64,000 nucleotides of DNA from Chitinophaga filiformis (lineage in GTDB: Bacteria > Bacteroidota > Bacteroidia > Chitinophagales > Chitinophagaceae): positions 124,001 through 188,000 of the forward strand of contig NZ_JAKIRP010000007.1 of NCBI RefSeq assembly GCF_021646545.1. The letters are read 5' to 3'. The notes under the pieces were generated by a model. It was given only the letters and a program-made list of their open reading frames with translations. It was not told the origin of the DNA and searched no databases. The translations under genes and the position numbers were made by a program. Each line of letters begins with the position of its first letter. Position 1 is the stretch's first letter. Positions 34,453 to 41,746 of this stretch are shown piece by piece.

Positions 34453-35445
34453 TTAATCCAGTAAGCCTCTGTGCCTGTCTGGTGTTTGTACACCCTTCAA
34501 TCTTCCGCTATCGCTGTTCCTGTTCAGGGCAGACTGCGTATAATTGAAATCGGAGTGTACATCGAAACTGTTGATCAGTTCTATTGCCTGTGCAGACTTA
34601 GCCTTGTCTTCCAGTACCTTATCGTCCATAAAGCGGGAGGTAACATCGATGGCCGATTTGATATGGCCGATCTTCTCCCCGATACGTACTTTCAGTATGG
34701 CCAGCGCCTTCTCAGCATCCTGGTTCAGACCATCGTCGCCCTTGAATGCCTTCATTGCACTGCTCACGGCCGATAAGCCAGTGGTAACAGAGTAGTACAG
34801 GTCTTTCTTCGCTTCCAGGTCAAGCTTTGCATCTTCCAGCATAATACCGCTCTCCTCGTATGCAGCGTCAGCGAAAGAAACCAGCTTGTTCAGGTCACCC
34901 ACGATGGGCGTTACATTGTCGATGTATTCCCTGCAGCGGATCACGTTATTGGCGTACAGATCTATCTGCCTGTTGTTCTTACTTTCATTCTGCAGGATCT
35001 TCACCTTCTGAATGTTGAGCTGTAACTCCTTTTCTTTTTCTCTCAGCTTGTCCAGCAACTCGCTCTGCTTACCTTTCAGTTTCGCGCTTTGTTTGAACAG
35101 TGTGTTCCTGTCCTCATAACCCTGATCGATCTTTGCCTGCAGAATCGCAAATGGATTCAGTTCTATAGCGAGACCAATCGTGTAGTTGGCGATGAACTCC
35201 GAGAAATATTTCAGCGCGCGCCAGAACTTTTTGCTGGTGACCAGCATCAGTAGAAAACCGAGTATTACACCACCAATGACCAGGTTGATCAGGTTCCAGG
35301 TCACGGAAACAAGCCATGGCAGTACATAGGTTGCAAACGCATACCCTAAGCCGGCAAAAAGGGAAATACCTATGATGGCGGTGGCGACATTTTTAGGCTC
35401 GGAAAACCAGTTTGTTTTTACGGCCCTGTTCATTACTTCATTCAT
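34453..35445 (-). CDS. Membrane protein with a long coiled coil
   Basis: This 330-aa protein has two N-terminal membrane segments (about residues 18-42, ATAIIGISLFAGLGYAFATY, and 47-68, NLINLVIGGVILGFLLMLV). A long, mostly helical cytoplasmic part rich in Lys/Glu/Leu follows (KGKQSELLDKLREKEKELQ), in outline like PspA/ESCRT-III-type helical proteins, although no family signature is certain. It is the second gene of the operon; 46 bp separate it from the OmpA-fusion gene and 11 bp from the coiled-coil gene upstream. A structural link between transporter and membrane is a guess. Confidence 0.8.
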   Translation of the reverse strand: MNEVMNRAVKTNWFSEPKNVATAIIGISLFAGLGYAFATYVLPWLVSVTWNLINLVIGGVILGFLLMLVTSKKFWRALKYFSEFIANYTIGLAIELNPFAILQAKIDQGYEDRNTLFKQSAKLKGKQSELLDKLREKEKELQLNIQKVKILQNESKNNRQIDLYANNVIRCREYIDNVTPIVGDLNKLVSFADAAYEESGIMLEDAKLDLEAKKDLYYSVTTGLSAVSSAMKAFKGDDGLNQDAEKALAILKVRIGEKIGHIKSAIDVTSRFMDDKVLEDKAKSAQAIELINSFDVHSDFNYTQSALNRNSDSGRLKGVQTPDRHRGLLD

Positions 35446-35456
35446 GTTGCATTGTT

Positions 35457-36086
35457 TTAAAGTATGTGTTGCTTTATCTTTTCTATGTCCTGCAGCAGTT
35501 TATTCCTGCTGCTGGTCATCGCAGCATCATAACCGCTGCTGTTGTTTTCGATCTTTTCCTCATTCTCTGCTATTTCCTGTGTGAGCACCCCGATCTGCTG
35601 CTGCAGGTTCACTATTTCCTGCGAGAGCTTTTGTATCTGTTGCTGCACCTGGTCCATCTCCTTTTTCTTGTTCTGCACCTTGTCCAGCAATGCCTGATCT
35701 ACCGTGCTGTGAAAGGCCGCTGCATCTGCGTCCAGTATTTTCACATATTCCTGGGCAGAAGACAATAGCTTCTGTTTGTCCAGTCCCTGTGCCTGTAAAC
35801 CGGCATAGGCAGCGCTAAAGCGGGCACTTTCATCTTTGATGACATGCATCGCTTCGATCATTTTAGCGAACTCGTAATAGTCCGGCCCTGGCAGGTTTGC
35901 ATCTGCAAACAGCTTGTTGAAGTAATCGCTGAACTTGTTGTCAGCATCCGCAGGAGCACGTGTTTCCGTACTACGCGGAGGAGGCGAAGATGCTTGCACA
36001 GACTGCGTTCCGGCATCTTCCTCATTTTTTGTCTTATCCTCCACTTCAATGAAGGCGGATAAGATCTTTTTACCTAGTGAGGCCAT
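35457..36086 (-). CDS. Soluble coiled-coil protein, first gene of the ABC/OmpA operon
   Basis: A 209-aa protein. Residues 1-45 are polar and Pro/Ser-rich. A conserved-looking helical segment follows (about 50-125: LPGPDYYEFAKMIEAMHVI, YAGLQAQGLDKQKLLSSAQ), then a long Gln/Glu/Ile coiled coil (about 140-200: VQQQIQKLSQEIVNLQQQIG). There is no signal or membrane segment, so it is cytoplasmic. ATG at 36086 is chosen; the frame extends 20 codons upstream without domain sense. It probably works with the membrane coiled-coil protein encoded 11 bp downstream. Confidence 0.8.
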   Translation of the reverse strand: MASLGKKILSAFIEVEDKTKNEEDAGTQSVQASSPPPRSTETRAPADADNKFSDYFNKLFADANLPGPDYYEFAKMIEAMHVIKDESARFSAAYAGLQAQGLDKQKLLSSAQEYVKILDADAAAFHSTVDQALLDKVQNKKKEMDQVQQQIQKLSQEIVNLQQQIGVLTQEIAENEEKIENNSSGYDAAMTSSRNKLLQDIEKIKQHIL

Positions 36087-36582
36087 AGTTTTGTGATTTA
36101 TAAGGGTGAATGAATCGCTGTGTAATGGGCATAGCTCCGCCTCCACGACTTTTAATCGTGTTTTTTTCCTAAAGCCTTATCGGGGGAAAAAGCAGACAGA
36201 CGATGCCTGTCATGCGGGGGCAAATAGCTATGACGCCAGTATTACTGACATGTAGCCCGTTGTTTGTGATGACCTACGAGAGTGCCTGCAATGGCAATCT
36301 ATATAGCCAACGACTGTAAGTTTTACATTGTAAATTGGAAATTTGTACGAATGAATAAAACCCAGGTCATGTACCTGCTGAGCCGCTTCGCAACTCCGTT
36401 AAATTCTGTACTGTAGGTTCGTGTTACAGGGTGGGAATTTCCGGTGGTTATAGCTCTTCAATGAAGGCGAGCTATCATCTTATCCGAAAAAGTGTTTGTC
36501 ATTTTCTTTGGAGATATACTCCGTTTTGTTTGATGACGTAAAGATATGACGGGGTTAACATTTCCTTCACAGATACCAATAC
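36087..36582. other. Promoter side of the ABC/OmpA operon
   Basis: No gene is supported. Two small hairpins are seen: CACGA/TCGTG at 36144-36160, followed by T7 on the plus strand, and ATAGCTC (36450-36456) with GAGCTAT (36469-36475). The operon promoter must lie here, but no element is clear. Confidence 0.4.
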
Positions 36583-36689
36583 GAACGGTAATTTTTGTTT
36601 CACGAATGGTAGCCGGAATTGATGAACGGCAAAATAGAGGTATAAGCGAAAATATAGGAGGTTGAACGGCAGATATCCAATTTGAACGG
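36583..36689. promoter_or_regulatory. Direct-repeat array of GAACGG sites spaced by about 20 bp
   Basis: GAACGG or a close variant occurs at 36583, 36604 (GAATGG), 36624, 36664 and 36684, so the spacing is 21, 20, 40 and 20 bp; a degenerate site sits at about 36644. Read leftward each is CCGTTC within ACCGTTCGT-like contexts, which fits the LytTR consensus (W-M-M-GTT-N-R-Y). LytTR proteins bind direct repeats about two helical turns apart. The array ends about 190 bp before the Crp-type gene at 36878. Confidence 0.6.
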
Positions 36690-36877
36690 AGGCCCAATAA
36701 TGACCTTACAATCAAATAATTGTAAGGGTAGCCCGTATTTGCAAAGCCCCATAAACTTATCAAGCGGGGAAAGAAAAACACGGCGGACGCCCCTCTTCAA
36801 AACCAGCAGTAAGATACTGAAAATCACCAATTTATCCACCAATTTAAATTATCACCACAGATTCCTATCTTTAAAAC

Positions 36878-37453
36878 ATGAATAGCCGGGAATTACTAAA
36901 ACAGCACATTTCGAAAACCGCAACGCTGACTGACGAGCAGTTTGACTACTTCTTTTCTCATTTTACGCACCTGTCCTTTAAAAAGGGACAGACTATCATT
37001 AGTGAGGGTGATGAGGTAGACTGCGAATACTTTGTGATTTCCGGCTGCCTGAAGGCATTTTTCATCAATGACGACGTTAAGATGTACATCCTGCAGTTTG
37101 CTATGCCTACATGGTGGACATCTGATTATAACGCGCTTTATAGTCATACCCGTGCTACCATCAACGTTGATTGTATCACAGATGCCGAAGTACTGTGCCT
37201 GAAAAGTGAAGACCGCGAAAAGCTCTGTGCTGAAATACACCAGGTGGAACATTTCTTTCGCTGGCGAACAAACAGGGGTTATGTAGCTTCACAGAAAAGG
37301 CTCCTTTCCTTCATGAACAATGATGCTAAAAAACGTTATGAAGAGTTGCTGACCCTCTACCCCGAATTATATAACCTGGTACCCAAGCACCTGATAGCCG
37401 CCTATCTGGGCATCTCACGTGAGACCCTCAGCAGGCTTTATAATGCCCGTTAA
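36878..37453 (+). CDS. Crp/Fnr-family transcriptional regulator with a Crp-like recognition helix
   Basis: A 191-aa protein. A cyclic-nucleotide-binding-type beta-roll (about residues 25-110: SFKKGQTIISEGDEVDCEYF, QFAMPTWWTSDYNALYSH) is followed by a C-terminal HTH with HLIAAYLGISRETLSRL. The recognition helix SRETLSR keeps the Arg, Glu and Arg that E. coli CRP uses to read TGTGA. Two TGTGA-N6-TCACA-type sites follow its stop codon immediately, in front of the yceI operon, so that operon is the clear target. The ligand is unknown. The GAACGG array upstream may control this gene. Confidence 0.92.
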   Translation: MNSRELLKQHISKTATLTDEQFDYFFSHFTHLSFKKGQTIISEGDEVDCEYFVISGCLKAFFINDDVKMYILQFAMPTWWTSDYNALYSHTRATINVDCITDAEVLCLKSEDREKLCAEIHQVEHFFRWRTNRGYVASQKRLLSFMNNDAKKRYEELLTLYPELYNLVPKHLIAAYLGISRETLSRLYNAR

Positions 37454-37462
37454 CCCTCCCGA

Positions 37463-37478
37463 TGTGATCTATGTCACA
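37463..37478. promoter_or_regulatory. Crp-type operator 1
   Basis: TGTGATCTATGTCACA has the exact TGTGA-N6-TCACA form. It lies 10 bp after the regulator's stop codon and, with the inferred start of transcription near 37542, is centred near -71. Confidence 0.8.
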
Positions 37479-37489
37479 TAATTACTGAA

Positions 37490-37505
37490 TGTGATGTACG
37501 TCACG
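37490..37505. promoter_or_regulatory. Crp-type operator 2
   Basis: TGTGATGTACGTCACG keeps TGTGA and TCAC, with one mismatch in the right half. It is 27 bp from operator 1 centre to centre, and near -44 relative to the inferred start of transcription, a class II activator position. Confidence 0.75.
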
Positions 37506-37512
37506 TAACCAC

Positions 37513-37535
37513 CTTGAAATTCCTTCCGTTCTTTG
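37513..37535 (+). promoter_or_regulatory. Promoter of the yceI operon
   Basis: CTTG at 37513-37516 and GTTCTTTG at 37528-37535 resemble a Bacteroidota -33/-7 pair in a weakened form, as expected for an activator-dependent promoter. The yceI ATG is 40 bp further on. Confidence 0.45.
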
Positions 37536-37574
37536 TGTTGTCAATTCAAACATAAACAATTAAACATACACAAA

Positions 37575-38096
37575 ATGGAAACGAAAAAATTTCAAATCGT
37601 AAATGCACAAAGTAATATTGATTGGATCGGTCGTAAAGTAACCGGCGCACATAATGGAACCATCGGTATCAAAGAAGGTACTCTGATCTTCACTGATGGC
37701 AAATTATCAGGTGGTAACTTTGTAATAGACACTACCTCCATCAAGATCCTGGACGTAACAGATCCGGCTACAAATGCACAATTTGCCGGTCACCTGGCTT
37801 CAGACGATTTCTTCTCTATCGATAAATACCCTGAAGCTACCCTGCAGATCACAGGCGTATCCGGCAAACACGTACAGGGCGACCTTACCATCAAGGGTAT
37901 CACTCACCCGGTTAGCTTCGATGTAACTGTCAATACCGACCATGGCGACGTAGTGACCGCATACGGAAAGCTGGTAATAGACCGCACCAAATACGGTATT
38001 AAGTTCCGCTCCGGTAACTTCTTCAAAGATCTCGGCGATACACTCATCTACAATGACTTCGATCTTCAGGTAACGATTACTGCTAAAGCTGCCTGA
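37575..38096 (+). CDS. YceI-family protein
   Basis: A 173-aa protein of standard YceI length. It has SNIDWIGRKVTGAHNGTIGI near the start, GGNFVIDTTSIKILDV, HLASDDFFSIDKYPEATLQI, and a late ITHPVSFDVTVN and RTKYGIKFRSGNFFKDLGD. The YceI fold is a lipocalin-like barrel that binds isoprenoid-type lipids such as polyprenols or quinones. No signal peptide is present with the ATG at 37575, so this one appears to be cytoplasmic, as in many Bacteroidota. It is the first gene of a five-gene operon behind two Crp-type operators. Confidence 0.93.
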   Translation: METKKFQIVNAQSNIDWIGRKVTGAHNGTIGIKEGTLIFTDGKLSGGNFVIDTTSIKILDVTDPATNAQFAGHLASDDFFSIDKYPEATLQITGVSGKHVQGDLTIKGITHPVSFDVTVNTDHGDVVTAYGKLVIDRTKYGIKFRSGNFFKDLGDTLIYNDFDLQVTITAKAA

Positions 38097-38123
38097 TATT
38101 CATCACCCCTAAAAATTTAAAAA

Positions 38124-38342
38124 ATGCCTTACGTAAAGATAGAACTCACCCGTGAAGGCGTCACCCGTGAGCAAAAGCAACAACTGATCAAAGGTGTAAC
38201 AGACCTGATCACTGATGTACTCAATAAAGATCCTCAGCTGACACATGTTGTCATACAGGAAGTGAACCTGGACGATTGGGGATTTGCAGGCGAACAGGTA
38301 TCTGTTCTCCGTGAAAAAGGAATCACAGCAGATAAAAAATAA
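38124..38342 (+). CDS. 4-oxalocrotonate tautomerase-family enzyme
   Basis: A 72-aa protein of typical 4-OT length. It starts MPYVKIELTREGVTREQKQQ, so Pro-1, the catalytic base after Met removal, is present. VVIQEVNLDDWGFAGEQ near residue 42 corresponds to the second conserved block (VxIxExxxxxWGxxG). The enzyme tautomerises keto/enol acids. It lies 27 bp after yceI and 6 bp before the SDR gene, and fits an operon acting on small carbonyl or nitro compounds. Confidence 0.92.
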   Translation: MPYVKIELTREGVTREQKQQLIKGVTDLITDVLNKDPQLTHVVIQEVNLDDWGFAGEQVSVLREKGITADKK

Positions 38343-38348
38343 GCAACA

Positions 38349-39083
38349 ATGAAAAAGCAAACAATCATAGTGACCGGTGCATCATCCGGTATTGGTAAGG
38401 AAGTAGCAAGGTACTTCCTGGAAAGAGGAGATAACGTAGTCATCAATTCCACTACTACAGACAAGCTCGAAGCAGCATTTAAAGAACTCGGCGGAGGCAG
38501 CAACCTGGCTATGGTAGCGGGTAACGTGAGCGATAAAAAGACAGGTGAAAAGCTGGTAGCCACTGCAGTTGAAAAATTCGGTTCTGCGGATGTACTGGTA
38601 AACAACGCCGGTATATTTGAAACCAAACCATTCCTTGAAGTGGACGAAGCTTATCTGGACCGCTTTCTGAACACTAACCTGAAAGGTACCTATTTCACTA
38701 CGCAGGCGGTTATTCCACAGATGCTGAAACAACACGATGGCGTAGTGATCAACATCGGCACTCCGTTGGTCTACCATGCGCTGGGTGGTGTACCCATCAC
38801 CGCACCGATGTCCAGCAAAGCAGCTATTCATGCACTTACACTTCAGCTGGCAGCTGAATTCGGTAAAGACAACATACGGGTAAACACCGTCGCGCCAGGC
38901 ACGATCCGTACGCCTATGCATGGCGAAGATGCTGATAAAACTGCCGGTCTTCATTTATTGAACCGCATCGGTGAAGTGACAGATGTTGCGGAAATGGTTT
39001 ATACCGTGGCAAAAAGTAACTTCATCTCCGGCACCATCATCAATGTGGACGGTGGCGCAGGCGCCGGACATCATCTGAATTAA
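38349..39083 (+). CDS. Short-chain dehydrogenase/reductase
   Basis: A 244-aa classical SDR. The cofactor loop is TGASSGIGKEVARYF near residue 9, NNAGIFETKPF lies near 86, and TVAPGTIRTPMHGED near 184. In the active site, the stretch INIGTPLVYHALGG before MSSKAAIHALTLQLAAEFG has the active-site Lys, but the residue in the usual Tyr position of YxxxK is replaced (MSSKA), so the catalytic Tyr appears to be missing or displaced. It may therefore be an atypical or regulatory SDR. It is the third gene of the operon. Confidence 0.88.
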   Translation: MKKQTIIVTGASSGIGKEVARYFLERGDNVVINSTTTDKLEAAFKELGGGSNLAMVAGNVSDKKTGEKLVATAVEKFGSADVLVNNAGIFETKPFLEVDEAYLDRFLNTNLKGTYFTTQAVIPQMLKQHDGVVINIGTPLVYHALGGVPITAPMSSKAAIHALTLQLAAEFGKDNIRVNTVAPGTIRTPMHGEDADKTAGLHLLNRIGEVTDVAEMVYTVAKSNFISGTIINVDGGAGAGHHLN

Positions 39084-39084
39084 T

Positions 39085-39540
39085 ATGAAAAAACTATTAT
39101 TAATACTCGCTTTTATGGTCAGCGTTCCGCTGACCATAAAAGCGCAAAAGACAAATCATATGGACACGCAAAAAGCTGATGTAGCAGCTATTTCCGAAAT
39201 ACTGGAGGGCTCCTATTTCAAAGGCATTTATGAAGGCAATCTTGATCTTTTGAAGCCAGTATACCATTCCGGAACTTTACTTTTCGGAGATGTAAAAGGA
39301 CAGCCTTACGCTAAAACGCTTGATCAATACCTGGATGGTGTGGCCAATCGTCAAAGCCCTAAAGATTCAGGAAAGCCGTTTAAAGGAGATATTATATCCG
39401 TTAATGTTGTAAACTCTATTGCGGTGGCTGAAGTAAAGGTAAAAATGTATGACTTTAATTATCACGAGTTTTTATCTTTCCATAAGATAGATGGCAGATG
39501 GTTCATCGTCAATAAAATGATCAGCGACGTACAACAATAG
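39085..39540 (+). CDS. Secreted NTF2-like (lumazine-binding/SnoaL-type) protein
   Basis: A 151-aa protein with a signal peptide (MKKLLLILAFMVSVPLTIKAQ). The mature part has the cone-shaped NTF2-like pattern: ISEILEGSYFKGIYEGNLDL, SGTLLFGDVKGQPYAKTLDQ, and a C-terminal sheet IAVAEVKVKMYDFNYHEFLS followed by GRWFIVNKMISDV. Members of the putative lumazine-binding group are common next to oxidoreductases in Bacteroidota. It starts one base after the SDR stop. Confidence 0.82.
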   Translation: MKKLLLILAFMVSVPLTIKAQKTNHMDTQKADVAAISEILEGSYFKGIYEGNLDLLKPVYHSGTLLFGDVKGQPYAKTLDQYLDGVANRQSPKDSGKPFKGDIISVNVVNSIAVAEVKVKMYDFNYHEFLSFHKIDGRWFIVNKMISDVQQ

Positions 39541-39547
39541 TTTAATC

Positions 39548-40630
39548 ATGTGGTATAATACAAAAGTAACGGAGCAAGTGGGTATTGCATACCCTATCTT
39601 TCAGGGCCCTTTCGGTGGTCGCCTTTCATCAGCCGAACTGGTGGCTGCTGTATCAAATGCGGGCGGACTTGGCGGCTACGGAGCCTATACACTGACGCCA
39701 CAGGAGATCATCACTATAGACCAAGAGATCAAAGCACTTACTGACAAACCTTATAATATCAACCTGTGGGTTTCAGATACGGACGCCACTAATGGAGCAG
39801 TCTCCGAAACCACATATGAACAGGTGAAAGCACTTTTCCGGCCTTACTTTGACGAAGCAAACGTTCCTTTCCCTGAAAAGCCGGCGCCATTTAAAAGCAG
39901 GTTTGAAAACCAGGTACAGGTCATCCTGGATATCCGCCCGAAGGTTTTCAGCTTTGTGTTTGGTATACCATCAGCAGACATACTGGAACAGTGCCGTAAG
40001 CTGGGCATTATTACTGCTGGTGCGGCCACTACGCTGGATGAGGCCATCGCACTTGAAAATGCCGGCGTAGACCTGATCGTTGCATCAGGCTTTGAAGCCG
40101 GCGGGCACCGGCCCTCATTCCTGAGCTCAACGGAGTCTTCTTTCACCGGTACCTTTGTATTGCTTCAACTGATAAGGGAAAAGGTAAAAATACCTGTTAT
40201 CGCTGCCGGAGGTATTGCTAACGGCAAGGGTATCGCTGCAGCGCTGACGCTTGGCGCAGACGCGGCACAAGTCGGGACCGCCTTCCTGGCCACAGATGAG
40301 TCTAACGCGCTGCCTGTTCACAAACAAATGTTATTCTCTGATGCCGCAAAGTACACCACATTGTCGAAGGCCTTTACCGGCAGGCTGGGCCGGGGTCTGG
40401 CCAACAGGATCACCAGAGAGACCGGCAACGAAAACGCCTACCTCCCCTTTCCCCTCCAATCCACATTTATGTCGTCATTGAGAAGTGCTGCTGTTCAACA
40501 GCAAAAATGGGACATGGTTTATTTCTGGGGAGGACAGATAGCCCCCATACTAAAACATACTAAAGCCACGATACTGATGCAAACGTTAATAGAAGAAGCT
40601 TCTGCCTGTTTCAATGATCTGAAGGTTTAA
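39548..40630 (+). CDS. Nitronate monooxygenase (2-nitropropane dioxygenase family)
   Basis: A 360-aa FMN-dependent TIM-barrel enzyme. Visible family features are YPIFQGPFGGRLSSAELVAA near the start, SNAGGLGGYGAYTLTPQEI, GVDLIVASGFEAGGHRPSF (the H of the active site in GGH), IPVIAAGGIANGKGIAAALT and LGADAAQVGTAFLATDES. It oxidises propionate-3-nitronate or related alkyl nitronates, detoxifying them. It is the last gene of the Crp-controlled operon, 7 bp after the NTF2-like gene. Confidence 0.94.
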   Translation: MWYNTKVTEQVGIAYPIFQGPFGGRLSSAELVAAVSNAGGLGGYGAYTLTPQEIITIDQEIKALTDKPYNINLWVSDTDATNGAVSETTYEQVKALFRPYFDEANVPFPEKPAPFKSRFENQVQVILDIRPKVFSFVFGIPSADILEQCRKLGIITAGAATTLDEAIALENAGVDLIVASGFEAGGHRPSFLSSTESSFTGTFVLLQLIREKVKIPVIAAGGIANGKGIAAALTLGADAAQVGTAFLATDESNALPVHKQMLFSDAAKYTTLSKAFTGRLGRGLANRITRETGNENAYLPFPLQSTFMSSLRSAAVQQQKWDMVYFWGGQIAPILKHTKATILMQTLIEEASACFNDLKV

Positions 40631-40662
40631 CAACTCACAGGCAGATGGTCAACCAGATGTAA

Positions 40663-40693
40663 GCAAAAAGGCTACGTGATGTAGTCTTTTTGC
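40663..40693. terminator. Bidirectional terminator
   Basis: GCAAAAAG-CTAC pairs with GTAG-CTTTTTGC (40663-40693, one G/T mismatch) around a GTGAT loop, between the nitronate monooxygenase and the convergent hydrolase genes. Confidence 0.8.
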
Positions 40694-40697
40694 CGTT

Positions 40698-41594
40698 TTA
40701 TGGCTCTTTACGCGAAGCAGCTATTTTGCTGATTGCCGCTGTTAGCACCGCGTTGAATCCCGAAGGATCTTCATTCATGGGATAATGTCCTGTTCCATGC
40801 ATCGGCAACAGCACATATGAAATGCCTTTTTTCATCAGGGCAACGGTATCTGTGGATGTGTAATCGCTGTTAATTAAGTAGATCGTCTTTTTCAAACCAG
40901 CCAGCTTCTCAATACCCGGGTATTGCTCATTCCTCTCCAGGCAGTCAATAGCAATGACAGTATCAACACTGGTGATGTCATTCAAAACCCTTGCCTTTAT
41001 CAGCGAATCCGTGGTGGACGAGAATAAATATTGCCTGGCGAAAGGCAATATTACCTGCTTATAATTTCGCCTGGCGCCTTCGAAGAAGCGAACAGTTTCC
41101 GTATCAGGTTGCGGCGGATCCCATCCTGCATTCTTGAAATTGTCCACGCCCACCAGTCCGATCACCCGGTCTTTATTACGCAGCGCCGCCTCAACAATGA
41201 TAAAACCACTCATCGAATGCCCGACCAGGATAACGTTCTTTAAATCCAGCTGTTGGATGACTGCCGAGAGATCTTCCCCATATGCCTCTACCGTCCATTT
41301 TTCCCTGTTCTTACCAGAAGCCCCGAAACCAGGAAGGTCCACCGTCACTACACGGTATTTTATTTGGAAGAAGCCAAACTGATCTTTCCAATAATCTTTA
41401 TTGATACACCAACCATGCACAAAAAGCAGGGTGGTATCACCCTTCTTACTGTCATCATAGTTAATATTCACCCCCTTGTTGTCTATCTTTACTGCTTCAC
41501 CGGCTGACGCTTCCTTCCGATGCGCTGTCTGATGGCAGGAGAACAGGATAGTTGACAGTAATGTCATCAAGGTTACAGGAAGATAGTGTTTCAT
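40698..41594 (-). CDS. Alpha/beta hydrolase, lipoprotein
   Basis: This 298-aa protein has a lipoprotein signal (lipobox ILFSC, Cys near residue 20). The hydrolase fold has LLFVHGWCINKDYWKDQ (oxyanion HG), a nucleophile elbow LVGHSMSGFIIVEAA (Ser in GHSMSG), and a late MHGTGHYPMNEDP that supplies the catalytic His; the acid is probably the Asp in INSDYTSTD. It probably hydrolyses esters or small amides in the periplasm. ATG at 41594 gives the signal peptide. Divergent from the acyltransferase gene. Confidence 0.9.
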   Translation of the reverse strand: MKHYLPVTLMTLLSTILFSCHQTAHRKEASAGEAVKIDNKGVNINYDDSKKGDTTLLFVHGWCINKDYWKDQFGFFQIKYRVVTVDLPGFGASGKNREKWTVEAYGEDLSAVIQQLDLKNVILVGHSMSGFIIVEAALRNKDRVIGLVGVDNFKNAGWDPPQPDTETVRFFEGARRNYKQVILPFARQYLFSSTTDSLIKARVLNDITSVDTVIAIDCLERNEQYPGIEKLAGLKKTIYLINSDYTSTDTVALMKKGISYVLLPMHGTGHYPMNEDPSGFNAVLTAAISKIAASRKEP

Positions 41595-41746
41595 AGATGT
41601 ATGCTTTCGGATGTTTACCGGCAAATTAATGAAAATCTGGTCAGATCATCAGTATCATGCAACTTTCTGACGCTGGTTACGACTTTAATACAGGCTATTT
41701 TGCAATATTCAACTTGTCAACATAACCGTTTCAGGTCACACTAAAA

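Noticed and set aside
36458-36842. Leftward frames of 80-107 codons upstream of the Crp-type gene
   Set aside because: They cross the direct-repeat array, have no recognisable motif, and overlap each other in different frames.
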